From the NCBI GenBank assembly GCA_022225965.2, contig JAKJXP020000023.1:454741-518740 (forward strand): a stretch of DNA of 64,000 bases, read 5' to 3'. Shown here in pieces: positions 32,929-45,658 of this stretch. The stretch is from Diatrype stigma (Eukaryota > Ascomycota > Sordariomycetes > Xylariales > Diatrypaceae). The first letter of the stretch is position 1. Every line of letters begins with the position of its first letter. Position numbers and translations under genes: made by a program. The notes beneath the pieces are model-generated. The model had not been told where the DNA came from and did no database searches. It saw only the letters and a program-made list of their open reading frames with translations.

Positions 32929-35900
32929 AAGCAGATCGAAAGGCGACACCAACCTACATACAATACCTACATGCATACAGACAGACATGCATACATAATG
33001 TCTCGGACGGGACGACTGTCTACTAGTGCCCCTGAATCGGTCCGGGTTACGCGTAGTACCAAGTTTTACATACGAAGTATGTAGCTAGTACTTGCCTGCG
33101 AGCTATGCCGGCATCTGTAGGCCTCCGACTGTGCTCGAAAACAATTGCCTAAAACCTTATTGCAGTTCAGCCGCGGAGAAACGCTTTCGCCTAAGCGCAG
33201 AAAAAAAAAGGGGGGGCCCCTTGGCGAGCCAGCTATGATAGTCGCAGTTATAGGTAGAACTCTGGTGCGGCAAAGCTTGCTCGGGCAGGACAATATTCTC
33301 ACGAAAGTTAATACAAGTACTCGCTCGAAGCTCTTCGTACCAACTACTTCCATGCCTCTTCCTCGCTCTTTCTTACCGTAATGGTAACCTCTACCCTGTC
33401 TCCTCGCAGGGTCTTTGTGAGTTTGCCGTAGTGTAGCACTATCACGCATGTAACGTGCGCACGTGAGAACATGGGAAGGACCTTGCATCGGATGCTTAAG
33501 GATAACCATCCAGTTGGCGGCCTCTGGCGAGTCTCAACATGCAGGATGTCGCATGGTATCGTGAGGTCGCAGGTGCCAACCTACCTGGCGTATATGGTTA
33601 AGCAACCGAAGCTCATATGTAAGTGTCGGCCGCTACTGTCAGGGACTTCTGCCGTCATATTTAGGTATGACCCGTCATATGCTAAGCAGCTTCCCCGTCT
33701 AAGCTCAACCGAAGCGAAGAAACAAAACGTGGGGTCAATGGTTATCCTTGCGTGATATGGCATCGGCGTCGGCATCGGCATATCATGGAACCGGCCGGGG
33801 ACCCGGCCGGTCGCTTTGTTGAATCCGAAAAGTCGGTTATAACCTGGGGAGAATCCGAAAGATCGACCATTGCAAGGTAGTTAGTTAGGTGGGTATGCAA
33901 CAACCGAAGAGTCCCGAATGTGAAGTGTCCCTTGGGCCTTCCGTACCGAGGTAAGTGCCCGAATCAAGCGCCATAACGATGGCTCGAATTGCAACGAGGC
34001 CTGAAACCTATAATATATGTACTGCGTGTCGAAGGACTAGATAAGTATTTGAAAGACCCGCGCCGAGGCGCGCGGCCTGAAAGGGGAAGCAAGACCCCCA
34101 CAACTGCCGTCTCAGATGTCATGGTTTCTGGAGCGCTGGATAGGCATAGCTAGAAGCAGTTAAGAGGCGGGATATGACAAGAGGCGCCCGGGCTTTGTAC
34201 TTAAAAGCATAGGCTTTCCCAGTACCTTCGGGCGGGTTATACCGAGACGTTTGTAATTACTCCGTGATCGACAGTAGCCCTGGAACCTGCACGCAGGGCT
34301 TTCTCCCTAGCCGTTCCTTAACTTTTATTCTCTGACACCTCGTCTAGGCGCGCGCGAGGGCGAAAACAAGTGATAAGACAGAAAGAAAGAGAGTGAGTAC
34401 TACGGATAGCAAGGACCGGCGCCGTTTGAGTTACGTAAAATCACATTGGCCCGGTAAGATATATCAGCGATTTGTTATGATTTTAGAGCCAAGCTGTTGG
34501 TCAACTTGCAGTCCTGGCCAAAGGTGTTAAGCATTGCTTAGTCTATAAGACGCGCATAATAGGCTATAACAGACCCGGCTCTGGGAAGCTATGTGCCGTA
34601 GAAATGTGAGGAAAGAATAGCAGCTAAACTCCATGCATCACGGCGACGATATACATAGAGCCAACGATTACGAGGGCAAATGGGCAAAGTTCAGGGGCCA
34701 CACGATTACGAATACGATTGATGGATATCTCATTCTCATTTCTTGAATAGCATAACTAGGGTGGGGTATATGAAGAGTGCATTCTAGGTACCCAGACCTA
34801 TCACCGCACTCAGCTACGAGTACATCGACACGGCCTGCTTTGATAGAACATGATGGGGAATCTCAAATCGCAAATGGCCGCCTGGCAGTAGTGTACAGGC
34901 ACGAGTAAACCTTCAGCGCTTAAACGGGAATAAACAACAGACACACATCCTTTCATACTGAAAAAGGGGGTAGGATCATCAAGAACATAGTAATAAGGCA
35001 ATTGGGCAATGGCCGTTGCATTACACGGAGGATGGATTTTCCAGTCATAGCAGATGTCGAACCTGGTACAAGTCGGCTCTGGCCCGACGAATCATTTCCC
35101 GCGTCGATATCCTGCGAGAAAGAAGTCCGAGTAGGGTAGGGTAGGGTAGGCGTTGAATGGGATCTCTCTGCGTGATGCAAGGAACAGAGAATAGCTTGGT
35201 AATTCCCCGTAGGTATCGACGAAAGTTATAGTAGTGTGCAAAACATACGTCGGCAATGCCACCAAGCCTTGGGGGAGAAGAAGGAAGATCAGCATTGCGA
35301 TGTTATGTTGACGAAGTGAGGTTGTAGGCTCCTCCAATTTCGGTCCTAAGGGAAAGCAGGCAGTGATTGATTGGGAGGGAGGTCTGGAGACGCGGGCCGC
35401 ATTCCCGACCCCAATTCCTTTTCCCCGCCAACCATCTCTTGTCGATTCTTCTTAGCTGCCATCTGTATGCGTAGTGTAACCCTGGGAAGACCTTCTCTCT
35501 GTACCTTTCTGCTCGAGCGCGGGGAAATGTATATGCTGGCCTCGAAGGGATTGGGTGGAAGATCCTGTTGACAGGTATGTTTTTAGATCAACCTTATATA
35601 GATCTAGGGTATAAGGGTGTGCTATAGGGTATAATATCCGCATCCGACCAGGCTGAAAGGAAATCGTCGTAAAATTCAGGTTCTGAACATATAGGGCTGC
35701 GATCGAAGGTTTGCCCGCCCATATCATGGGTTTCTGGAAGGGATCGTCCGCAAGAGCGTCCCGGCCCTCGAGTATGACCGAACGAGCCGGAAGCACACAC
35801 GACTCTGCCCAGGATATGAGTAGCTATTTCATTTGGGGAAGCTCGCTTAAATGAAGACCGGGAACGCCCATGGACATGGATATGGGACCCCTAGAGAAGA

Positions 35901-36031
35901 TCGTCGTCGCTGCAGTGACGCGATGGTCTTTGGTGGGGATTATCTGGGAACCGCCGGGGTAGGAGTTATAACGGATTCGTGGTGATGAAACCCTCCACGT
36001 GGTTTTGATAGCCATGTTTCGCCTGACGAGT
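32929..36031. other. Intergenic, 3.1 kb, no supported gene
   Basis: Reading frames are short and lack domains. Local features are an A9-G7 homopolymer step near 33201-33217, a perfect 9-bp GC-rich inverted repeat at 33791-33810, the direct word GAATCCGAAA twice (near 33820 and 33851), and a short TAGGG tandem (about 35133-35150). Nothing is recognised as an RNA gene or transposon. Confidence 0.45.
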
Positions 36032-38294
36032 TCAGCCGCTGAGGAAGTTGCGCCGGCGAACTTCCGCCTCCTTGATGATCTCAGCCGCCATGCTAATGCT
36101 GGGGGCCAAGACCGCCATCCTCTCGATATCCATAATGACGTCGTTGATAATTTGATCAATGACCTCCCGGTGCGATACCAGGGATAATAGGATGGTTGAA
36201 AGCGACGGCGACATGGTAGCACCCATAATGAGGAGCGTCTGCGAGACGATGGACAGGGCGCCTTGCCATAGATAGGGCATATGTCCGGCATGACTGCGGC
36301 CGATTTGTCAGATTGGGCGGACGATTTGAACAGCCGAGGAGAGAAGACCAATGAATTGACCAATCAAGGATGAATTGGATGTACTTACTGTGCAGGTATA
36401 TGCTCCAACTGCCGGATCGAGGCTTCTAAGCACTTATGGCAAGCCTCCCGGACCGAGGGGTCCAGCGCAGCTTGTTCGTTGTCTAGCACTGCTAAGATAT
36501 ATGGGCGGTAGATAATTGTCCGGCAGGCAAAGAATCGCAGCCGCAGGACGGTCTGCACCGGATCCGGCAGTGGCGTTCGGGTGAAGGGGAACTGCAATGC
36601 CGAAGGGAGGCTCTCGTACCACTGCGTCAGCTGAAAGTCCAGCTCGGCGACGACGGGTTCCAAGCTGGTCGTAGAAGCCATAGAATCCTTAGAGTAGATG
36701 AGCTGGCTGACGCGGTTGAGAAGCCTCCTGAGAGCAATCTCGGCCAAGAAGTACCACAGGTCGTCGCGGCCAACCGCTTCGGCTTCTTCTCCTTGAAACC
36801 CGCCGGGTAGCCCGACGTTTTCTTCGAATTGGACAACGCCGGAATGCGGGAGGTCTAACTCGGCCAGGAGGTCGCTCTCGAAGAGTAAGGCGTTCCAGTA
36901 AATACGCTCCAAGAGCTCTCGCTGATCCTCTGGGACTCGGGTCGGTGTCATGAGCAGAAGTTGCAGTTTGCTGCTCACTGTGCATAACAGGTTCCAGGCC
37001 TCGAGCGGTCTGACCAGGTAGAAGAGATACGCCGCCGCGAGGAGATGGCATTGGGCAGCCAGGACTGTGTTAGCAGTCATCATGCCAGGTAATAGTGACC
37101 ATGCCGCAGTGAAGTATTGTAAACCTGGGGGGTCCTCCTGCGGAACTATTCTGGATATACTACCCCTTAAACTTGCTTGGCCGAGAGCAAGGACCAGCAG
37201 GACGATGCAACTCTCTGCACCCTCCCGAAACCCCGTAGAAAGCGCGGTACGGTAGTGACTTCTCCATGTATAAGGGTTGACGCAGGCATACCACACGTTG
37301 ACCCTTTCGAAATAGGCCTCGATGTACGCATTGGTGTTAGAGAGATCGACGCAGGGAGTCTTGGCCAGCGAATGCAAGGGCTCCCGCGCCATCTCCAGTT
37401 GCAGGATGATCTGGGGGTCGTACGGTCGCTGCACTAGGTCACGGATCAGCGGCCACTGGAGCAGGTGTAACGCGGCATTCGTGTGCACTTTCGGCATCGT
37501 AGAAATGTTCGTCCCATTTCCGCTCATCCATGTGCCTAAACCACCATTCGGGATGATAGAGACGAAGTTTCCGGAAGGGTTCTGCACAATGAGGTTCTCG
37601 CCGCTGAGCGCTGTTCCGTTGCTGATCGGGGGCGAATCGTGGGAGATATGGATACCGTTAGCATGGCCGTTCACCAAGTTGATCTGCAGGAGGTTCTCGA
37701 TCCGGCTCAGCCGCTCCAGGATCAACTTGTCGCCGGCGTCGAGCTTGATCCCCGGCTCTCGATAGATGCACTCGGCGCCCAGCTCCGTGCAGAGCTTGCA
37801 CTTCGGTTTGGTGCCGTCGCATCGCGATTTCCGTGAGCGGCAGACTTCACACTACGAAGAGACCATAGTCAGGATCACACCCTCGGGTTCTAGATGCGAT
37901 TTCCTAGTATGCCTTCACCTACCGCAATTGTAGCTCGTCTACGGGGATAGTCCACCGTGGCTTCCGTGTTCCGCCTCTTCAGCGGGTTGATCCCGTCGTC
38001 GCTCGGGGCCTTCTGCAACCCATTGGTGGTGAATTGCTGCTCCGAACGAGATTCGGACGATTGTGACAGGTTCCGCGCCTTCTGCGCACCCAGGATGCCA
38101 TCTTTGGTGAAGCTTGTCCGCTGGATCTTAGACGCCGTTGGCGATTTGAGCGGGTTTCCATTCGTCGTCGAGCCGAGCTGCGGTACCGAAGTATCAATGG
38201 AGAACGATTCTCTCGATGGCAATGGGAACGGCCTTCCCGAATTGCTCGCGGCCCCTGCCGACAGAGGGGAATCGCCTGTCGATGACGGCGACAT
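36032..38294 (-). CDS. Zn2Cys6 transcription factor
   Basis: Three exons on the minus strand (38294-37923, 37851-36389, 36293-36032), 698 aa. The binuclear zinc cluster is created exactly at the exon 1/2 junction. ATIA ends exon 1 and CEVCRSRKSRC opens exon 2, giving ligands C125, C128, C135, C142, C145 and C152 with perfect C-x2-C-x6-C-x6-C-x2-C-x6-C spacing. A linker and probable short dimerisation helix (LILERLSRIENLLQ) follow, then a long fungal transcription-factor middle-homology region (about residues 270-600). The N-terminal 120 residues are Ser/Pro-rich with basic patches (LKRR, DYPRRR) suitable for nuclear localisation. Position of the zinc cluster after a long N-terminus is less usual than at the extreme N-terminus. 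Targets unknown; no metabolic cluster surrounds it. Confidence 0.88.
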
Positions 38295-39390
38295 TTCTTC
38301 TTCGTCTGCCCTCCACGCACACACACACACACACACCAGCTGATCCCCACGTAGTTATCGTATTGTTCGCAGCGGTTTGGCTTCGCGCAAGGACTAGTCA
38401 GCAAGACGAAACTTGGCGAAGGCTTCTTCTCGGACCGACGGGTGGCCACCAACAATTTTAGTATCTTAGTGAAGCGAATGGGTAGGGCGCCATACGCAGG
38501 AGACAAGGTGGAAAGGAAAGCTAGAGAACCAAGTTCCTACGAATAATGACAGACTCATGCAAGACACGCACGGCATGAGATTCGCTGCTGCTGTCGGAGT
38601 AGGGATTGTGTGGAAAGCCTGAGGAGGGTCTGACCTCTCTCATACCAAGTAGCTTTTCTTCCATCCTGTCCAGGCCGAAGAGAGTATGCGGCAGAAACTG
38701 TAGAGCCGTGTCGAACACCACCCCCCAGATGCAAACCCCAGTCCGCTACTGACATATAGGGCATGGTTTCGTTATAACCCCAGAATACGGATGCGTAGAG
38801 TTACTGCGCTTCTCACCTGATATTGGTCACTGGATAGGCGGGGAAAGCATGTACCTTAGCCCAAGGACTGATATAGACGACCGGGGCCCCTGTCAGCTCA
38901 CCTACCTCCCGTAATTGGATTCCATCTTCCAAAATGCTACTGCGTAACTAGAATCTCCCCCATGGAATCTAGAGCTGCTGAAGGTTGACAAATCTCTACT
39001 TGTGTATACCTATCGCATATCTCATTATCCCATATATATATCATCGTTTGAACGACAATGGAACCCCTTATGCTATGATCCAGTACTTATACCGTAGGTA
39101 ATTGGTTCGAATCCTTCTTTCTCTTGGACTCGTCTCCACATCGCCATGACTCCGGGACTTTGAAGCTCGGGCTGGCGCTCGCTAATACTTAGTGCCCGCA
39201 CTCGCAAGGTGGAGTGAGAGGAAGAGGATGGTCTGGAGCTACTCCATTTTCGGAGCGGATATGCTGGCGATTTTCGGTAAGGGAACGGAGCGGGGGAGAC
39301 GCATGTGTTGGCGCCTGGCTTCTAGGTGACCTCCTTGTCACTCTCAGCTCTACAATGTAGTAACAAGGGGATCTAATAAGGGTCGTTGGC

Positions 39391-39428
39391 AGTCAGTCAG
39401 TCAGCAGCAGCAGCAGCATCATCATCAT
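39391..39428 (+). repeat. Compound microsatellite (CAGT, then CAG, then CAT)
   Basis: Three perfect short tandem blocks abut: CAGT x3, CAG x5, CAT x4-5. Confidence 0.8.
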
Positions 39429-42400
39429 CTACGAGATGTCTATCACCAAAAATCAGGTTGTTTCTCCAAGTGTGGCGAGCCTTGCCCGTCAACGACGCTG
39501 CTCGTCTAGCTGCCGCGATATGGTGATTGATCGACATGATGGCTTTTTGTGAGACGATGCACGTAGCCGCTGGTCAATGATATGATGTGCATTTTTGGAG
39601 ATGAAAATCTGGGGTCTAAGGGGGGTTACAAGAGCATGTCTAGGCACAGGGAGTGACTGAGATAACCAGCCTACCGGTCTACCTCCCAGCCATACCTCGT
39701 ACCTCGACATATAATGCAACAACTACTATGTAAGTGGCCACGACTAGAGTCTACCTAGGTATAGGTAGCTATAGTGCCTACCTAGTAGGTACCCATCTGC
39801 CCATCTAGTCACAACATGCAGCTACAACGTTCGATGGAAGTGGATGCATGAATAAGAGGCAAGACTCAACAGAGCATACAGCTGTGGATATCCAAGCCCA
39901 ATTGAACCAGTCGGTACATACTTGGAGCTTCATGCACGCATACGCATGTATGTGCCTTGATGCTAAAAAAGACAGAGCCAATCATGAAGCAACACCATCT
40001 ACGATGCCGGCATATACTACAGCTACACAGTCACATAGCATGCTTAGCATGTATAGCACGCATTGTAGGTGCGGAGTATCCCGTACTCGAAGCAGAACAA
40101 GCTGTGGTAAATTTGCAGTGCCATTGTCTATGCGGGCCGTGCAGCAGGTCGACTTCTCGCTACCGCTCTTCTGTCTCGCGCGTGCCCTTGGATCGCGGAG
40201 TCAACGCGGAGTCAACGCGGGGTGCTTATACTCCGTAACCTCGCATGCAGTAAGTAGGGTGTCTCGTCACACACACGGAAAGCAGGTAGTCTCACCCAAT
40301 GTTGGAGATGGGCATGGAGTCGAAAGCATCGTGAACAAGTATATGCATCTACATACGCTGGATCACTTCGAGGACTCAACTGCCTGAACCCTATCTATTC
40401 CGTACGCTGTCGCCAGTGTCTTCAAGCAAAATGAGGTAGCCGGTTAAATATTCGTTATGCCTTAGGTACCTACTGAGTAGGCATCACGCATAACGTGCTA
40501 TACCTATACAGGCCCCTCCTGTGTTGGTATTTATCCTCGCTCAACATTTCCTTAGCAGCGGCTTGGGAAGGTATAAGAGGCTTTGTTAAGCATCTGGGTT
40601 CGGTATGCCAATGGGGTCTTGGTGCTTCGTCCTACCTACCATGCTCATGCCTACAGCATACACGTCGCAGTGCTACCTGTAGTTACTAAACATTGTGATC
40701 GAAGACTTACGGCTCCAAGTTAGTCATCTCTAAGTGCATACATCTATACAATGGACGTATACGCTGGACATATGTATGTACGAGAGAGATGCTACCTCAC
40801 CCCACCAGCACTGGCTCCATCCTGGAGGTACTGCTACGATCTCTCCAACACACAGCTACCTGCTCATATATAGAACTTCCAAGATCAAGATATTTGAGCA
40901 CACTAGCAGCGGCATTGGTCGCTTCGACTTTGGTTTTAATATGTCGATACAGAGCCCAGAGCCCTGCTCCCTTTTAGCGAACCAATCCGGGCTCTTTGCA
41001 TGACTCGGGGTGAAGTCACGCAGCGGCCACTTTATATGAACCCAATATCTATCCTGATCCCGTCATGATGGCTGGCTTTCCTTTCTAGAAGGCACACACC
41101 TGTCGGCCTAGCGCCGGGTAGGCTGCTGTGACGAGACGGATCGTCGCGCGAATAATGCCACTGTGATAAGGCAAAGTTCTCAGCTCCCAAAGCAGGTGTT
41201 CTGTAGCTATGTAGGTCATAGGTATAGTATTCGTGCAATAGTCATATAGCAGCAATATGCAGTCAGCAGGCATTTGCATGAAGAGAGGTTTCTAACGGCC
41301 CGAATACGTCGCACGGGATAACCGCGCTGGGGGAGGATGAGGGAAAAAACGTGGCAAACTCGCTTTAACCGTTCGCGTTCGTCCGAGAGAAATAACCTTC
41401 ATCTGATCTACCCGGACGTTGCATTGTCTTCAGATCACCTCGGGCTTCCCAGGGGATCATCAGCGGGCGCCCAGTTCGTTCGTCGTCTCTGACAACCTGT
41501 CCAAGGGGACATACGTCAACTGCCACAACAAGAAGTTGTCCTTGGTTACTAATATTACGATGACTCTATGCTCTACGTCGTCAAAATATATGAGCAGGTA
41601 CAACCTGTCGCAAGGTCCTGCTACTAGTCATCCATCAGAAGCATTGATCCTCACCGAAGACCGTGATTACTGGTTCGTCTGTTCTTCTATGGAGCAAACG
41701 TCCATGGAAATTATATAGAATCTATTTGATCCGATGACTTCATCATGGATTCTAGTATGAGGCTCTCCTACTCTCCAATATACCTACTGACAGGGCAAGG
41801 CTAGAGTCATGGTATAGAGACCCATCGCCGCCTGCTACAACTCATTACCTAACTTGTTCTGCTTGTCTGCATTTGGACATCCCTCAAGCATCAGACTCCA
41901 TTTTCGGAGTCAGATTCTAACCTCCACGACCAGGATTTCCGTAATTAAATACCCCCTTCAAGCTCCCCCGTCCCCCCTGTCCACATCTGCAACCTCCGGA
42001 CTAGGCCTGCCCGGCCGGGGCCCCCGTCAAATCGAGTTCGCATTCCTGTGTGGAGATAGGGAACTTTATATAGAACCCCGCCATCTGCCTATTCCACATG
42101 ACGAAGTAATATAGAGGTCTAACTGATAAGTAGAGGCTCTTCCTAGATTCCTGTACTAATGACAGATGACATCTGATGAGCGGCATGGGTTCTCCTAACT
42201 TGGTGGCTCCCTGCCACAGGAATCTTCTCTCGCGGACCCCACATCACAGCAGAGAATCCAGCATGTCTGCGCAACGGTAGCATCGAAGGACCCTCCCATT
42301 ACCACATCCGCCTGTCTCTGGCTCATCCAACCAGAGTCCAGGACAGAGGCAACTTCAGAGCTTCAACTAGACTAGATGGCCCTCGGGAACTCCTCTGTGA

Positions 42401-43138
42401 GAACAGGCCCTCATTTCCTAGCTACGCGCTCTTCCTCTTCCGTAGTGGACGGAGTGGCATTCATACGTATTATTGTACATTGTAGCGGCAGCCGGAGCAC
42501 CGTGGCGCTTCGTCGGTCTGGGCCCAAGCTCTTCGAATTGCCGTGTACTTCTTGCATTCGTGCCCGGTGGCCTATTTCGGTAGTGTCGAGGCCAAGTTAG
42601 GTGGCTTACAAGACACCCTCATTGATACAGCCCCGTACACCGTTGCTAGCCTGGCGTCGATCAGGGTGCGGATCGGCCAGGTATTATATTACATCCGCCG
42701 CCCGGGTCTGTCAACCGAGCCAAACAGTAGAGTCGCATTGGCAACTTGCCCTGGCATAGTGGTTGCGGTGGTGGTGATGGTGATGGTGGTGGTGTTGGCT
42801 CTTACTCAGTGCACATAGGGAGGCCATCCGCAGGGAACTCCGCACACCTTCCGTAGCCAAGAATCAAGTGAGTGCAGCGGCTACATATTAGCTCTAGGGT
42901 ATCGACTTCGTTCATATTCGAGGACTTTTACTAGACCCTCCGCTCCGCCGTTTGGCTCTCACTTATCAGGTTGAGTCGCGACGTCACCGTTGCCATCACC
43001 GCCACCGATCAACACTTCCAGATGGACACAAAATCAGATCTATCACATTCGTATAAATGAAGACTAGGATACCTTCGGGCTTCAACGACTCGTAACCCAG
43101 TCTTCTGTCAAGATGGCCGGTCGGAGTAGCGGGCCTTA

Positions 43139-43165
43139 GGGGGGGGGGGGGGGGGGGGGGGGGGG
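43139..43165 (+). repeat. 27-base poly-G tract
   Basis: An uninterrupted run of 27 G in otherwise ordinary sequence. Length may be unreliable in the assembly. Confidence 0.85.
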
Positions 43166-43840
43166 TTGTTGAGGAACCAGCCACACCCCGTCCCACGGAC
43201 GCTTATTTCCCTTGATATCAAGGGTTTCTTATTGGAAATGGTTTCCATAGCTGTTTTCCAAAATAGAACTCATCGAAGTCATGAGGTATGAGGTAATGCG
43301 TGTAGTTGACGTAGATTTATATAGGAACCCCTGAGAAATACTGTGTATTTCCTGTATATTTCCTGTGTGATCCCCCCACCCCACTCCAGCGAGCAGTTCT
43401 TAGTATACGGGTGGATGTGAGAACTAAATGAGGTGCTGCCTAGGTACAGACTCTGACTCAGTAATACTCATATTCGGTTCTGTATCTTACTCATTTGTAC
43501 ACCCTCTGTAAACCTTGCATTCAATGGAGAGAGACGGGGGCTAGAGTGACCAACGTGATATGGTCCTTCCTCGCACGGGAAGACACACTCAAGAGTCTTC
43601 ACTATTTATATCATCTCGTAAGATCTAATTATGCCAGAGGCTCAGATTGCGCTGTCTATTGGAAAATGCACGGGAGAGGGGTGGGGGTAACTAAGCTGGA
43701 TGAGGGTGTATAGAAATATTTTTGCTCTCGTTTCATGTAGGTATAGCTTGCTATACCCGAGTGAAACAAGTGCATTGTTATTATCGTACACCTGGGTACC
43801 TTAACCTAAGGTATCTATAGTTGCTAGCTTTCGGTCGTAG

Positions 43841-45658
43841 TCATTCATCGAAGATCACCGCAGTCACCTCACCTTCCACATCAGCGTAGGCAATGTAATC
43901 CTCGAGCTTGCCGGTCTCGAGGTTCCGAGATATGACCACGACGCGGCCGTCACCCTGCAAACCGACAGCGACAAGGCTACCGTCCGCGCTCACTGAGAAG
44001 TGGCGCGGTATGAGGCCGCCCGCGGGGAACTCCTGGAGTTTTGTCAGTAGGCCGGTAGTCTGGTGGATGCGGAAACTGATGAGCGAATCCGAAGGAGTTC
44101 CGCCGATGTTGTCATTGCTGTCACCATTATTACTTCTGCTGCGTTCGACGTGCGGGATGTTCGATGAGCTTTCGTTGCGCGATGACACGATTAGAAACCT
44201 CCCATCGGGCTGTGAAGCGCAATATCAGCACTACGCATTTTCAATGTGAACTTATAGTTACTCTTGCCGTGACGCGAACGTACAGTGACTTGGATCTCGG
44301 CAACCGCAGCTCCTTCCGGTACAGGCTCTCCCTCTCCGTGCGTTCCAATGGTGAATTGCTCATCGAAGTCAAGCTTACCCGTCCCCTCCCCCTCGCCGTG
44401 ATAAACAACCTCGTAGCCCGTGATGGTGTTGGCTAACTCGGACACCAGGTAGAAAAAAGTCCTACTCCTACTCCGACCGTCAGGGGCGGTTGTTGGCACG
44501 CGCACAAAGGCCCCATGCCTCGGCCCGGAGCCAGGGCTCGCAACCACAGGCGGCAGCGGCGTCCTCGTGGCAGCGCGCCCCCGGCGGTCGAGCTTGAACA
44601 CGCGAACGAGGTCGGCGCCCAGGTCTGGCACGAGCAGGTACTGGCCAGTGGGGTCGACGATGGCGTCATGCGGGTGCGGAGCTTCTTGGCGCACCGGATC
44701 CGGTCCGGGGGGATGCGCGAGCGCATACGTCTCGTTCTGCACTAGCTCGAGCTCACCGGTCCTGCGCTGCGGCGAACCGCCCGAGACCGAGATCGACAGG
44801 TACAGGAGCTCACGCTAGAGGCGGAGCTGTTGGTGGGCGGTTGGAGAGACGCGGAGTCATCATTGGACTCGTCAGCCAGCTTGTCTTTGGCTAAGTAGAC
44901 AACATACCTAGCTACCTTGTACCCTCAAAGGTGGGAAGCAGCAAATTGTTCGCATTTTCTCTTCTTCTTCCTTTGTGCAGGGCTGAGACGGCACAGCATG
45001 TAACCATAGCCGGGGGTTGGCAAGCGCCCAACCAAGGATGGACAACTCACTAATGCGGGATGGCTAGTCCGTGCCCCCCAACGCCGTAGGGCGTTATGGC
45101 GACGGCGCCAGCCAGCACCTCGATCCTGTCGAGCAGGACCAGAACGCCGCCGGAGCTGGTTTCGTACGATGTCACGAAGCCGGTAGGCCTTCCCAGCCCC
45201 TCATCCGCGCAGAAGAGTAGGGAGTGGCGGGTGTCCAGCGTGACCCAGGATGGGCTTGGACCGCAATTCGACGTGGCCGAAACGGTCTCCAACGAAGCAC
45301 GAGACAGGCCATCGCTAGAGGAAGAGGAGGTGGTGGCCGTGAGCTTCAGCGTCGTGAGCGTGCCCGCATAGGAAGTGACATATAGTAGCTTAACCAAAGA
45401 ACCAGTGAAAGAAGTCGAATGGGCTACTCCTTCCGGAGATAGGAATCCTGTGGGAGACGCGCCTCTCCACACAGCGAGGAAAGGGGGCGCTCTAGTGAGT
45501 GCATTGGCGAGCTCCCATGTCGAATAAACCAAGATGAGCAAAGCTGTTGTCCTTGTTGCAAGTGTAAACGCTAGACCACGGTTATTCGTAGAAGGATGCT
45601 GTTTGGTAGCGCTCAAGTTGTTTCCTCGCGGCTTGGCATCAACGTCTGCATCAGCCAT
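43841..45658 (-). pseudogene. Lactonase-type seven-bladed propeller gene with frame break
   Basis: Minus strand. Coding pieces are 45658-45051, about 44826-44284 and 44209-43841. The protein resembles the 6-phosphogluconolactonase-like lactonase family. Signatures are GGHGLAIPHY, RQEAPHPHDAIVDPTG with LLVPDLGADLVRVF, GPRHGAFV, YLVSELANTITGYEV, and the exon-restored VAEIQVTPDGRFLIVSSRN. The last intron (44283-44210, GTACGT...CACAG) is clean. The first is not. The natural junction (GTGAGT donor at 45050, CAACAG acceptor) gives HYSASSVSS, then runs out of phase with the downstream frame (LYLSISVSGG) by two bases. A 47-nt extra intron could rescue it but lacks a branch site. The N-terminus has a membrane-anchor-like segment. 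It may be disrupted, or contain an assembly indel. Confidence 0.6.

Larger units (their letters stand above)
38295..43840. other. Intergenic, 5.5 kb, largest gap without a gene
   Basis: No frame shows a domain, signal peptide or plausible exon chain. Simple repeats are the visible content: (CA)n at about 38314-38336, a compound CAGT/CAG/CAT microsatellite at about 39391-39428, GGT/GAT repeats near 42760-42800, and a 27-base G run at 43139-43165. The exact palindrome TACCTAGGTA recurs at 39752-39761. Confidence 0.5.

Noticed and set aside
35133..35150. Interstitial telomere-like TAGGG repeats
   Set aside because: Only three to four copies, five bases long, lacking the TTAGGG hexamer. Simple repeat is sufficient.
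39848..40387. 179-codon plus-strand frame in the large gap
   Set aside because: No domain, unusual residue mix (many His, Thr, Cys), and other frames are equally open. Not distinguishable from chance.
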